Positions 32,131 to 40,950 of a stretch of 64,000 nt of DNA are shown here, in pieces. The notes below the pieces were generated by a model. That model did no database searches, was not told where the DNA came from, and was given only the letters and a program-made list of their open reading frames with translations. The translations under genes were made by a program, and so were the position numbers. The stretch is from a virus. Location of the stretch: positions 186,865 to 250,864 of IMG/VR virus record IMGVR_UViG_3300049793_000366; one strand, given 5' to 3'. Positions within the stretch are counted from its first letter, which is position 1. Each line of letters begins with the position of its first letter.

Positions 32131-32543
32131 TGAAACACATCAAGCGTTTTGAAAATATCGACAGTAAAGATTACTCAAGAATAGAATCTAGGAATTACGT
32201 CACTTGTGAGGAATGTTCTGGTACAGGTGATGCTCCTGTTGATGGTTCTTGCGAGAATTGTTATGGTAAAGGTCGATATGCTGTTATGCTTGATGATAAA
32301 GAAGTAGTAGATTTTAAAAGAAATGAGAGGCTTTTTAATGAGCTTAAATTGGAATTAAATCCACCACGATATACTGAATTTTGTGTAATAGATGGTGTCT
32401 ATACGCAAGAGTTCATGGTTAAGATTATTTCTGCTGAGAGTCTATCGATGTTACCAAAATACATTAGTATTGGTTTAGATATCTATGTTGTACCAGATAT
32501 GGGTGGAGTTAAAATTAATGTTTCCCGTGATATGGATAAGTAA
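32130..32543 (+). CDS. Zinc-motif protein with packaging-type N-terminus
   Basis: A 137-residue protein. The N-terminus MKHIKRFENIDSKD fits the recurrent peptide. Then CEECSGTGDAPVDGSCENC and YGKGR give two C-x-x-C-x-G-x-G units as in the zinc centre of DnaJ, here only half of the usual four. The C-terminal part is alpha/beta and unrecognised. No J domain (HPD) is present, so it is not a DnaJ. It might bind zinc and protein. Confidence 0.6.
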   Translation: MKHIKRFENIDSKDYSRIESRNYVTCEECSGTGDAPVDGSCENCYGKGRYAVMLDDKEVVDFKRNERLFNELKLELNPPRYTEFCVIDGVYTQEFMVKIISAESLSMLPKYISIGLDIYVVPDMGGVKINVSRDMDK

Positions 32544-32561
32544 TTTATTACTATATAATCC

Positions 32562-33077
32562 ATGTTTAATTTCGTAGCAAGCCAAAGAACCATTTCAAAG
32601 ATAAAGCAGGGTTCAAAATACTTTACACCATACTTAGGTATGGCTTTCACTACTGAGGATAAAGACGGTAGAAAATTCAGAATAAATGATAAAGAAAAAT
32701 TTGCAAAAGATTACTTTGAAAAGAGTGGTCGAATGGCGTATTCACAGGGTAAAATTGGTAGCATAAATTTCTTTGTTGACCACTATATTACTGATAGTTT
32801 AGTTCTTTGTTATTATAATGATGAAGAAGTAGCTTTTGAATATTTAGACCACACAGCTAAAGAAAAGGGAGTAGATGCTTATCTTGGATCTATGATAAAG
32901 AAAGTAGAATCTATTTACGCAGAAGAAGTTACTTCAAAGAAAGAGAATATGACCGAGAGAGATATTAATCAAATGCCTGGTGATGCGAGTAAGTTATATA
33001 CAAATCCTGGTCAAGTTACATATGACGATATTAAGAAGTATATGCAACAAAAGAAAAATGGTGGAACTAAACCTTAG
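32562..33077 (+). CDS. Unknown protein (171 aa)
   Basis: A soluble protein with a basic start (MFNFVASQRTISKIKQGSKY), an alpha/beta middle (INFFVDHYITDSLVLCYYND) and a disordered polar end with Lys/Gly. It ends in a 4-base overlap (TTAG) with the convergent ATPase gene. Not recognised. Confidence 0.55.
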   Translation: MFNFVASQRTISKIKQGSKYFTPYLGMAFTTEDKDGRKFRINDKEKFAKDYFEKSGRMAYSQGKIGSINFFVDHYITDSLVLCYYNDEEVAFEYLDHTAKEKGVDAYLGSMIKKVESIYAEEVTSKKENMTERDINQMPGDASKLYTNPGQVTYDDIKKYMQQKKNGGTKP

Positions 33078-34150
33078 TCAAATATTTCGGCACCAGCATA
33101 TTTGTTCTGAACAAACAAGAATGATACACCAGTTGATTTAAAAAGGTCTTCACCTAAATCCATGATATCTTCATCATCATTGTCATAATACCATCTAACT
33201 TTTGGTAATGTACATTTTTTGAGAAGTTTTATTATATCCAAAACATATTTTTCTGAACCACTACTGATGAAATCTAAAGAGATATCTAATGTTAGGTTCT
33301 GTGGGTTTGTATCGCAATACTCTTTGAACCACTCATAGATTGGTTTCCAGAATTGGTCAGCGTGAGAAGGATATGTGCGACCCTTAATTAAGAAGGTCTT
33401 CGTGCCTACATCAAACTTAATCTCTGGTGTGTAACCAGTGCTTGGTATAAATAATGACTTAAGTTTTTTATCAGTTGTTCTGTCTTCAATTTCACACGTT
33501 ATACGCATTGATGAATTAATCAAACCATAATCTCTTGTTTTGTTCCCTTTAGAATCAAATATCTTAAAGTTTACGTATTGATTGTCTGCTACTAATACAT
33601 TACCGGAAACAGCTTCTTTCCATCTTTCTAAATCGAAAGTGTGTACTTTCAAAATATTTAATGATGCGATGATAGTGATGTTTCTTTTAGCACATAGCGA
33701 ATTGAAGAATTCAATCTGTGCTTGTAATCTATCTTCGAATCCTTTGAATGTTGGACCCAGTATGGTGAATAAGTTTATGGTATCAATGAATAAAAATTCA
33801 ACATTACCAAGCAATTCTACATCAAACCCAAGAGTCATATCATCTAATCCCTTAGAGTTAAACACTATGTTGATTGGGTCTGGTATATCGTAGATGCCAG
33901 TTATAACACCAGCCTTTATATCGTTCAGTGGTTTATTTTCCAATACCGCGTAAATACGCTTTCTCATATATTCATCACTCGAATCGAGTCCGTAGTAGAT
34001 AATATTCTTTTCGTCTTTTACTGCTTTAGCGGCAATGTTAGCAAGTACGGTTGTCTTACCCGATTGATAGTGGGAAGCAACTATATTAAATTTACCTTCA
34101 ACTATATTGAAGTTATGCGTTTCTTCTGTAAGAATTAAGTCTCTACTCAT
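33074..34150 (-). CDS. RecA/DnaB-fold ATPase fused to a SiaC-like domain
   Basis: A 358-residue protein with two parts. Residues about 15-230 form a RecA/DnaB-like P-loop domain: Walker A FNIVASHYQSGKTT, strand IIYYGLDSSDEY, Walker B NVEFLFIDTINLF and sensor strand NITIIASLN. Residues about 236-347 match the SiaC (DUF1987) type: GYTPEIKFDVGTKTFLIKG, QFWKPIYEWFKEY and RWYYDNDDEDIMDLGED. SiaC proteins bind partner kinases or cyclases in bacterial signalling; the usual N-T-S-S phospho-loop reads I-S-S-G-S here. I know of no described protein with this fusion. It is coupled to a membrane protein by a one-base overlap. Confidence 0.7.
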   Translation of the reverse strand: MSRDLILTEETHNFNIVEGKFNIVASHYQSGKTTVLANIAAKAVKDEKNIIYYGLDSSDEYMRKRIYAVLENKPLNDIKAGVITGIYDIPDPINIVFNSKGLDDMTLGFDVELLGNVEFLFIDTINLFTILGPTFKGFEDRLQAQIEFFNSLCAKRNITIIASLNILKVHTFDLERWKEAVSGNVLVADNQYVNFKIFDSKGNKTRDYGLINSSMRITCEIEDRTTDKKLKSLFIPSTGYTPEIKFDVGTKTFLIKGRTYPSHADQFWKPIYEWFKEYCDTNPQNLTLDISLDFISSGSEKYVLDIIKLLKKCTLPKVRWYYDNDDEDIMDLGEDLFKSTGVSFLFVQNKYAGAEIFD

Positions 34151-34599
34151 TAGATAAGATTAAAAAGGTCAAGGTGTAAATGAAAATGGTTCAAAACTAA
34201 AATCATCAATATTGCTGATTTTATTGTTAGATAAATGTATGAGATATATTTGTTTAGGTCGTTACATTTCTTGTTTAGTATTTTACCGATTATGTTTTGT
34301 ATTATCTGTACAAAAAATGCAAAAATAAATAGCATAGCAAATACTTTCCAACTACCTGATATTAAACCCAATATACACCAGATTAATTCTGATAGTGCTA
34401 TAAATCCAGTGAACATACCAGCGTTGTAATCGTCACTTGTTCTATAATCTGCTTTTTTGGGAGAGCGTTTGTTTATTTTCTTAAAGGCTTCTGCCCATTC
34501 TGCTACCTTCCAAGTCTTGTGGTGATTGAAAAGATTGATTAAATCCAATAGGAATATGAATAATCCGATAGCGTAAAATATGTGTCCAAGTGTCTGCAT
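34150..34599 (-). CDS. Multi-span membrane protein (149 aa)
   Basis: Hydrophobic segments near residues 5-22, 60-80, 84-104 and 120-140, and a basic loop with KKINKRSPKKADY. It is the first gene after a perfect host-type promoter and overlaps the ATPase-SiaC gene by one base, so the two are probably made together and may form a membrane-linked pair. Confidence 0.6.
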   Translation of the reverse strand: MQTLGHIFYAIGLFIFLLDLINLFNHHKTWKVAEWAEAFKKINKRSPKKADYRTSDDYNAGMFTGFIALSELIWCILGLISGSWKVFAMLFIFAFFVQIIQNIIGKILNKKCNDLNKYISYIYLTIKSAILMILVLNHFHLHLDLFNLI

Positions 34600-34648
34600 T
34601 ATAATTGTTTTATCTCATTATATAAAATGAGAGTTTATAGTTTACATA

Positions 34649-34680
34649 CAAATATATGGACTTTTTTACTAAACGCCAAA
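34649..34680 (-). promoter_or_regulatory. Bacteroidetes-type housekeeping promoter
   Basis: On the minus strand: TTTG (34677-34680), 20 bases, TATATTTG (34649-34656), an exact consensus. AAGTCCA directly precedes the -7 element; a second box (TTGTCCA on the plus strand, 34685-34691) lies just upstream of the -33 element. Confidence 0.8.
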
Positions 34681-34712
34681 TATTTGTCCAAAATCATATA
34701 GGAGTTCAGTTT

Positions 34713-34722
34713 TTAATATATA
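34713..34722 (+). promoter_or_regulatory. Late-type promoter motif TTAATATATA
   Basis: An exact motif 22 bases before the ATG at 34745. Confidence 0.6.
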
Positions 34723-34744
34723 GAAACAAATCTAACTAACAGCT

Positions 34745-37456
34745 ATGGCAGTGACCCCATTATATAAAGCATTAAAGTCAAATGGTACATCATTCTATGC
34801 TTTTCCTGGTGCAGCAGAAGATATTTCAGCAGCATATCAGAACGAAAATTATAGGATGTATTTCTCAAAATTTGTTCTTCTTAATTTCCCTAAACAGAAT
34901 TTAAATCCAGGAACGATGTCAAACCCAGTACAATGGGATTTTGAGAATAGCTTTGTTAAGTCCAACTTATCGGTTGCTTCTGACTACGCTGACCAGTTAG
35001 TTGAATCTCTTAGAAACTACGTTGCTAACCATGAGGTTACAATCAGAGATTCGAAGTTAAATAATACTGAATTTTTCTATGATAATAATCAATTATCAAC
35101 AACGACTGAGAAGATTTTTTGGAAATGGTGTACTAAATTAAATGTACTTGACTTAGAAAGAGCAGTACCAGGTGATGAGTACTTTGATAATTTACAAGAA
35201 TTTGAAGCTAATAATATTGCGGATGATACATACTTCCCTGAGATACTATGGCGCGAGAGAGAGGTTATTGATTTTAGACCAGTTTATTTTTATCAAACTG
35301 GATATGGTACTTATTCATTAGGTCAGTTTTTAGAGATTGAGTTTCAAGGTTCTACTAACTTTAGAGATGGTGATAAAATAGTATTTAGTGATATTTCAAA
35401 CTCATCTCTTATTGTAGATGGTGTTTATGATGGATTCCAAGTTGATATTTTAAAAGTACTTCCAGCAGGTGCTACCGCTGGTGATAAAATAATTGTTGAT
35501 TTAGTTTATACATCATCAACTGAGATTGAAACGATTGGTACTGCTAAGATAGTTTATAGTAGATTAGTTCAGTATATCGGTGAAGTAAATGGTATAAATA
35601 ACGTACAAGAAGCTAATCGCTCTTATACAGAGGTTTATGCTCACATCCCGGATCACACTGGTAAAACACCGGATATTTTATTTAGAACAAAAGTTGATGT
35701 TAACTATAAGCCGAATATGATTTATCCGATATTACCATCTCAATTTCAACCTGAGATTATCGGAGCAGAAAACTTCAACTCTCCTATTGTTAATACGCCA
35801 CAGAATTATCCAGGTGACTTCTACGGTCAGTTTGATACAGATGATTTCACATATGAAACATCTTCTGGTGACTCTCTTAGAAGAAGCGGTGATTACTTTG
35901 GTGTACAGGGTGATTTAAATGCGCCTATTTATAGCCCATCTACTTTAGATGGTTTATGTGTTGACTTTGATAGAACACATTACGTTAAGATGAATGTTAT
36001 TGACAGAGAACTTAATACGTTCGATGAATTCAATGCTCTTAGTGTAAATGGTCAACCACCAGAAGATTTCGAATTTAATGCTATTCTTTGGTACTACACT
36101 GTTGAAGATGCTGTTAAGGGTGGTATTACTACAAATATGTATGGTATTACATTCTTAAATCATCCTAAACAAAATGTTGCTTATGAAGATGATAAACCAT
36201 TAGTTAGAATAAAGTTACCTTCTTACAAGAAGTTAGTTGCTAATGATGGACAAGATGGTACATCATACGCATTCAGTTTGAATTTGAACTTCAATATCAT
36301 AAATGATAATCCACAAGATACGTATAATCCGACTGCTATAAATTCGTTATTTAGTATGAATTTATTCAACGAGGCTATGAAGAGATTGGCTGAGTCTAAT
36401 GATTCATTCATGAAGCTTAATGCTAATTATACTGGTGTAGTTGAGGATATTGATGGTTTAAGAGGTTTGTTATATACACAAACTGATTTTGCTACAATCA
36501 ATTCGAGAATGTCTTTCTTAGAATCTCTATTGAATGCTTATCAATCAATGCAGTTACAAAGCTCTGATACTATTGAGGTTCAAACGAATTTATCAACATC
36601 ACCGCCTTTGGTTCAGTTGATGTCTAAGGATGCAACTTACTATAAAATTGAAAAAGTTAATACAACTGATTTATATAATACATCAGGTATAATACCTTTA
36701 AATATCAATGTACCAACTAATAAGAATTTCTTAGTTAATATTATTAACAATGACCAAACACAATTCACACTTGCGTCAAACACAAGATTAACAGTTGTTT
36801 TGGATAGAGATTTAGATTATAGACAATCAGTTGATATCGTTATTACTGCTGATGACTTCGCAACACAAAATAAAGAATTGGATATTTATATCAAGTTTTA
36901 TGATGGTTCACCAAACGGCTTACCTGTTGAGACACCATTGATTACTAAAGTTAATTTACCAGTTTTCTATAACCAGTCTACTCAAGATTTATCAATTTCT
37001 AAGAAGTGGGACCAGACTATAATTTACCCAGTATTGGATGATGTAGCAAGACCTATATTAATCAATTCTGATGTAACTATGGATATTCCAGTATCGGTTG
37101 CTAACCTATCTAATATGGTTAAAGCTGGTGATACATTCTTGGTTAATAATTTAATTATTGATCCGATTTCACCGACTGATTATTCTGGACAATATGTGGT
37201 TAAGGCTGTGTCATCAACTATGTCAACATCTACAATTAAATTAGATATTTCTGATAAAGTTGAATTGGTTCAGTATGGTATATCAACATCTCAAATTACT
37301 GGTTATCCAGTTGAGATACATGGTACATCATCAGCATTAGCTTCTATGCCTTCTCTTACTTTCAATAAAGGAGTTAAGTATAGAGTTACGAGAGTTGACC
37401 AATTTGATGCGTCTTCTTTATCGGCTCGTTATTTAATTGAGAAGATTCTAAACTAA
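34745..37456 (+). CDS. Large virion protein, probably tail/baseplate
   Basis: A 903-residue soluble protein, Thr/Ser/Asn-rich and mostly beta, with few Cys and no membrane span. It begins MAVTPLYKALKSNGTSFYAF. A central segment (about 540-600) is helical, and the C-terminal 300 residues look like repeated beta domains (SVDIVITADDF; VDMDIPVSVAN-like text). Size, composition and the late-type promoter point to a virion component such as a baseplate wedge or fibre part. I cannot match a named T4 protein. Confidence 0.6.
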   Translation: MAVTPLYKALKSNGTSFYAFPGAAEDISAAYQNENYRMYFSKFVLLNFPKQNLNPGTMSNPVQWDFENSFVKSNLSVASDYADQLVESLRNYVANHEVTIRDSKLNNTEFFYDNNQLSTTTEKIFWKWCTKLNVLDLERAVPGDEYFDNLQEFEANNIADDTYFPEILWREREVIDFRPVYFYQTGYGTYSLGQFLEIEFQGSTNFRDGDKIVFSDISNSSLIVDGVYDGFQVDILKVLPAGATAGDKIIVDLVYTSSTEIETIGTAKIVYSRLVQYIGEVNGINNVQEANRSYTEVYAHIPDHTGKTPDILFRTKVDVNYKPNMIYPILPSQFQPEIIGAENFNSPIVNTPQNYPGDFYGQFDTDDFTYETSSGDSLRRSGDYFGVQGDLNAPIYSPSTLDGLCVDFDRTHYVKMNVIDRELNTFDEFNALSVNGQPPEDFEFNAILWYYTVEDAVKGGITTNMYGITFLNHPKQNVAYEDDKPLVRIKLPSYKKLVANDGQDGTSYAFSLNLNFNIINDNPQDTYNPTAINSLFSMNLFNEAMKRLAESNDSFMKLNANYTGVVEDIDGLRGLLYTQTDFATINSRMSFLESLLNAYQSMQLQSSDTIEVQTNLSTSPPLVQLMSKDATYYKIEKVNTTDLYNTSGIIPLNINVPTNKNFLVNIINNDQTQFTLASNTRLTVVLDRDLDYRQSVDIVITADDFATQNKELDIYIKFYDGSPNGLPVETPLITKVNLPVFYNQSTQDLSISKKWDQTIIYPVLDDVARPILINSDVTMDIPVSVANLSNMVKAGDTFLVNNLIIDPISPTDYSGQYVVKAVSSTMSTSTIKLDISDKVELVQYGISTSQITGYPVEIHGTSSALASMPSLTFNKGVKYRVTRVDQFDASSLSARYLIEKILN

Positions 37457-37491
37457 TACGATTAAAATTAGTATTTATATAATAAATTTAT

Positions 37492-37499
37492 TATATTTG
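37492..37499 (+). promoter_or_regulatory. Host-type -7 element TATATTTG
   Basis: An exact TAnnTTTG ending 5 bases before the ATG at 37505, so the message would be nearly leaderless. The -33 position is poor (TTAG at 20 bases). GTCC follows directly. Confidence 0.5.
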
Positions 37500-37504
37500 T
37501 CCTA

Positions 37505-37900
37505 ATGTTATATATCATATTAGTTATAATTTTTGTCCGTTCGGCATATGTTCTTTATCAGAATTATCGATTTGATAAATTCACTAAGAACGTCAGCGAA
37601 TTTTTAATTGGTCAGAATTTACATCTTATGCCAAATTTATGGAATTCCAAATCTATGAGAATGGATGAGCTTCCATTGCCAAAATTATCAATAGATAATA
37701 TAAATCTGTGTGATATCATAGTTAAACCAATAGTATCGGAAAAAACCAATACAGTAGAAGCGTATATTTTTACTTGGTCTAAGAAACTTACCAACTTTGA
37801 TATACTTATGGGCTATAACATGACTCATAAGAAGATAGATAGTATAAAACTCGATAAGGGAGAAATTCGAGATAAAAACATTGATAGATTACTGCAATGA
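37505..37900 (+). CDS. Membrane-anchored unknown protein (131 aa)
   Basis: An N-terminal membrane segment (MLYIILVIIFVRSAYVLY), then a soluble part (LPLPKLSIDNINLCDIIVKP; EAYIFTWSKKLTNFDILMGY). It overlaps the DHFR gene by 4 bases. Not recognised. Confidence 0.6.
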   Translation: MLYIILVIIFVRSAYVLYQNYRFDKFTKNVSEFLIGQNLHLMPNLWNSKSMRMDELPLPKLSIDNINLCDIIVKPIVSEKTNTVEAYIFTWSKKLTNFDILMGYNMTHKKIDSIKLDKGEIRDKNIDRLLQ

Positions 37901-38361
37901 TAACATTAATAGCCGCTTGTTCAAAAAATAGAGTTATAGGGAAAGATAACAAGCTCATATGGCACATCCCAGACGATTTAAAGAGGTTTAAGAAGCTTAC
38001 AGGTGGTAATCCTATATTGATGGGTAGAAAGACTTTTGAGTCTATTGGAAGAGCTTTACCGAACAGAGTTAATATCATATTAACGAGAGACAAAACATTT
38101 ACGGCACCTGGTTGTCTAATCTATAATAACTTAGAAGAAGTCATAGCATTATATCGCTCAAATCTTTGGGTTATAGGTGGTTCTGAAATATACAGTCAAT
38201 TACTATCATATGCTGATTGCGTTGAATTAACCTTATTGGATAAAGAGTTTGAGGGTGATTCTTATTTTCCTGAATTACCAAGTGTTTGGAAAATAGATTC
38301 TAAAGAAGACTATTCACACGAAGGTCTTGATTACTCATACATCACGTATAGAAAGTCTTAA
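37897..38361 (+). CDS. folA: Dihydrofolate reductase
   Basis: A 154-residue enzyme reducing dihydrofolate to tetrahydrofolate with NADPH. Motifs: IAACSKNRVIGKDNKLIWHI, PDDLKRFKKLT (catalytic Asp), NPILMGRKTFESIG, LPNRVNIILTR and LWVIGGSEIYSQLL. Normal family length. It regenerates the cofactor oxidised by ThyA. It is coupled to the membrane-protein gene before it and shares its last bases (TTAA) with the convergent gene. Confidence 0.97.
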   Translation: MITLIAACSKNRVIGKDNKLIWHIPDDLKRFKKLTGGNPILMGRKTFESIGRALPNRVNIILTRDKTFTAPGCLIYNNLEEVIALYRSNLWVIGGSEIYSQLLSYADCVELTLLDKEFEGDSYFPELPSVWKIDSKEDYSHEGLDYSYITYRKS

Positions 38362-38957
38362 AGTCTCTGGATGATTGTTGGCACAGTTCCTAATTGAAGT
38401 AATTTATTACCAGTTACCATGTATTCAACATCGATAAAGTCATAGATAAAAGTACACGTAAATTCCTTTGATTGTATTCTTTGATTAGAATAGCTAAAGT
38501 TATTCTCAGATATAGCCTTGAATATAATGTCTTTAAATTTAACTTGATAAATAGCATCGCGGTGTATATCTAAACAAGTCAGTATAAATGGTGCTACATA
38601 TTCGTGGTCTGTATCTAAGTAATGTTTTGCAAAGATATCAAGTAACACAACATAGTTTAAATCAGAATCAACACTTCTGAATGTAATAGTTAACTCATTG
38701 CTCGATACGATATCGTTTATGTTTGTCGTTGGTTTGTAATGTATTTTCTTACCACGTTTTACTCTCTGCTCAGGTGTTTCAATAGAAAATCCAGGAAAGT
38801 TTATTCCTTTTATAGTTGAGTTTAAATAGTCAATTACGTTTTCATATTGTACATAATTCTTCGCCAAAATAGGCGTGAATTCTTTAAGAGACTCACCTGG
38901 TAGAAAGTCACTTGGTAGATTATAAACGAACTGTGATGATTGCGAACTAATTCTCAT
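38358..38957 (-). CDS. Probable tail-tube-like virion protein
   Basis: A 199-residue protein. The text IKGINFPGFSIETPEQ, NELTITFRSVDSDLNYVVLL, AIYQVKFKDIIFKAISENNF and KEFTCTFIYDFIDVEYM follows the strand order of gp19-type tail tube proteins (early outer strand, central inner strands, final F-x-Y strand). This is a pattern judgement only. It follows the 635-residue virion gene by 2 bases. Confidence 0.5.
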   Translation of the reverse strand: MRISSQSSQFVYNLPSDFLPGESLKEFTPILAKNYVQYENVIDYLNSTIKGINFPGFSIETPEQRVKRGKKIHYKPTTNINDIVSSNELTITFRSVDSDLNYVVLLDIFAKHYLDTDHEYVAPFILTCLDIHRDAIYQVKFKDIIFKAISENNFSYSNQRIQSKEFTCTFIYDFIDVEYMVTGNKLLQLGTVPTIIQRL

Positions 38958-38959
38958 GT

Positions 38960-40867
38960 TTATCCTCCGTTATTTCCTGGTTTAACTGGTGTACCCGGTT
39001 TCAATGTTACCTTACGAGTGATGATTGCCGTTTCTTTATTCTTAGATGGATCATCAATAATAGAAGGTACTGTATTAGGAGTAATGGCATCAGTTAATGC
39101 TATTGTATTAAGTGCAGATACATTTGAAGCTGAATCGTATAGTAAGTAAGTTCCGCTATAAATAACAGTCGTTACATTGTTTGCTGTTGCTGTGATATAG
39201 AATACGTTAATACCTGATTCGTATATTCTTCTTACATCGTTTATCTTACTCTTAGTTAATTTGAATATAACTACACCTCTCTCCAAATCAACTTGATTTG
39301 TTTCTAAGTATAATGAAGACTCTACTGCTATTTGTGTATTCTTGATAACCAATTTAACATCACCGTTGTTGATTAAATTCATCAGTGTTATTTGATTGTT
39401 TTCAATTTGAGATGCAAGTTTAAATAATATAACGTTATCGAATGGATATACTAATATTTGTAATTTACCATTACCATACCACACATCTTTCTTAACCTTA
39501 ACTGAATCAGATTTACCAATTACGTTAAATCTATCAACCATTACAGGGAATGGTACTTTAATTTGCTCAATGACAACATTTCCACTTCCGTTACCATTGC
39601 CGCCATTTCCATTACCACCATTTCCATTACCACCATTTCCATTACCGCTACCATCATCACCAAACCCAGATTTACTTCTGTTTTTAGAATCACCTCTTAA
39701 TCTGTTTTGTAAATCAGCTAAGTCACCTACTGCATTTTTAAATGAGTAAATCTTAGGCTTATTAGCATCTTCTAAATTAATTTTAGTTAAGTTAAGTGAG
39801 TATTTAGCAACTTCATCTTGTAACATACCATAAGATGCTCGTCTCAATATTTGAGTACCATCTACTTGGTCAATTAATCTCATTTCAACGTCTATAATAG
39901 CTGTCGTTGTTGAGAATTTTATAATAGGTCTGAATTCAATCTTTTCGTTGAAATTATCGTACTGTATAAAGTGAAAAGTTTTACCTTTGATATTTTGTTC
40001 AAACATAGTAACTACGTATTCGGCATAGTATCTGTTACCTAAGGTGAAAGAGTTATCAATGAATTGTTTGAACTCACCAGCACTATCATTGTACATACCA
40101 TATATCTCAAAGAAATCACCTTGTGTTGATTCTTCGATTTTTACACCAAGTCTTTCGAATTCTGGTGTTTGTGGTGTTGATACTGATACTTTAGGACCAA
40201 GTAAATAAGTTTTAACTTTATTAATGGTCTGTGTAGTATTGATAAATTGAAAATCTATAAAAATAGGTGCTGATAAGCTTAATCCAAAATTATTAGTTAA
40301 GTTAGCATTTACTGAATTTACCTTAGGTTTATTGTTCTCTCTTTGATTAGAAATAGCATTAGCAGAAGGTACGTTAAATGTTAAGTATTTACCCCATAGT
40401 TTCTCTTGAAAGAATAATGGTGGTGCTGAGAAGTCAAGTAATGTAGTAGTTCCGGCATCAGTGAAATCAAAGAAAAATTTACTTAAATAGAATGGCTTTT
40501 TATTGTCAAAGTCATATGTGAATAATTCTACGTGAAATCCTATATGTTCTCCAAATGTATAGTTTGTTGGGAAGTGAAGTTTTACTGTGTCGTATTTAAT
40601 TGGAAATCCGCCAGCAAAGTCTTTTAATTGTAAAAAGTTATAATTATCTACATCGACTAAGCCAAATTTATTTGTTACAGAGTCTAACTGAAATAACTGA
40701 TTTATGCGTGTATTTTTAGTACCTGATGTATCACCAGATAGAAAAGTCCATTCATTTTTCTGGATATCAACCAGTAATTTATATGGCTCTCCGATAAGGT
40801 TATTATCATCATAGATATACTCAAGTAATACATCCCTATCAACTTTAATAAATTTGGAAATTCTCAT
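38960..40867 (-). CDS. Large virion protein with Gly-Asn repeat linker
   Basis: A 635-residue protein. The N-terminal about 380 residues are beta-rich (YTFGEHIGFHVELFTYDF; FHFIQYDNFNEKIEFRPIIK). A linker near 400-425 repeats G-N-G-G-N three times. The C-terminal domain includes FPVMVDRFNVIGKSDSVKVK and ends with Pro/Gly. The layout suits a tail fibre or baseplate decoration protein; no named match. It follows a late-type motif and a terminator. Confidence 0.55.
   Translation of the reverse strand: MRISKFIKVDRDVLLEYIYDDNNLIGEPYKLLVDIQKNEWTFLSGDTSGTKNTRINQLFQLDSVTNKFGLVDVDNYNFLQLKDFAGGFPIKYDTVKLHFPTNYTFGEHIGFHVELFTYDFDNKKPFYLSKFFFDFTDAGTTTLLDFSAPPLFFQEKLWGKYLTFNVPSANAISNQRENNKPKVNSVNANLTNNFGLSLSAPIFIDFQFINTTQTINKVKTYLLGPKVSVSTPQTPEFERLGVKIEESTQGDFFEIYGMYNDSAGEFKQFIDNSFTLGNRYYAEYVVTMFEQNIKGKTFHFIQYDNFNEKIEFRPIIKFSTTTAIIDVEMRLIDQVDGTQILRRASYGMLQDEVAKYSLNLTKINLEDANKPKIYSFKNAVGDLADLQNRLRGDSKNRSKSGFGDDGSGNGNGGNGNGGNGNGGNGNGSGNVVIEQIKVPFPVMVDRFNVIGKSDSVKVKKDVWYGNGKLQILVYPFDNVILFKLASQIENNQITLMNLINNGDVKLVIKNTQIAVESSLYLETNQVDLERGVVIFKLTKSKINDVRRIYESGINVFYITATANNVTTVIYSGTYLLYDSASNVSALNTIALTDAITPNTVPSIIDDPSKNKETAIITRKVTLKPGTPVKPGNNGG
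39600..39649. repeat. 15-bp tandem repeat encoding G-N-G-G-N
   Basis: Three near-identical copies of CACCATTTCCATTAC (39601-39645, first copy with one change) and flanking partial copies, all in frame within the 38960-40867 gene. It codes for a flexible linker and is prone to copy-number change. Confidence 0.8.
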
Positions 40868-40890
40868 TTAGAAATACTAACTTTTAAGCA

Positions 40891-40900
40891 TATATATAAA
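40891..40900 (-). promoter_or_regulatory. Late-type promoter motif TTTATATATA
   Basis: A nine-of-ten match on the minus strand, 23 bases before the ATG at 40867, sitting directly on the T run of the upstream terminator. Confidence 0.5.
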
Positions 40901-40929
40901 AAAAATGCCTGTTGATATTCAACAGGCAT
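40896..40929 (-). terminator. Intrinsic terminator
   Basis: A perfect 11-bp stem ATGCCTGTTGA / TCAACAGGCAT (40905-40929) with loop TAT, followed on the minus strand by a run of T. It ends the 42685-40951 operon. Confidence 0.9.
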
Positions 40930-40950
40930 CCTTAATGTTAGTATTATTTA

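Noticed and set aside
32130-32543. Annotation as DnaJ
   Set aside because: There is no J domain or HPD motif, and only two of the four zinc repeats are present.
39600-39649. Possible CRISPR-like repeat
   Set aside because: The units are contiguous, have no spacers and encode a Gly-Asn linker in frame.
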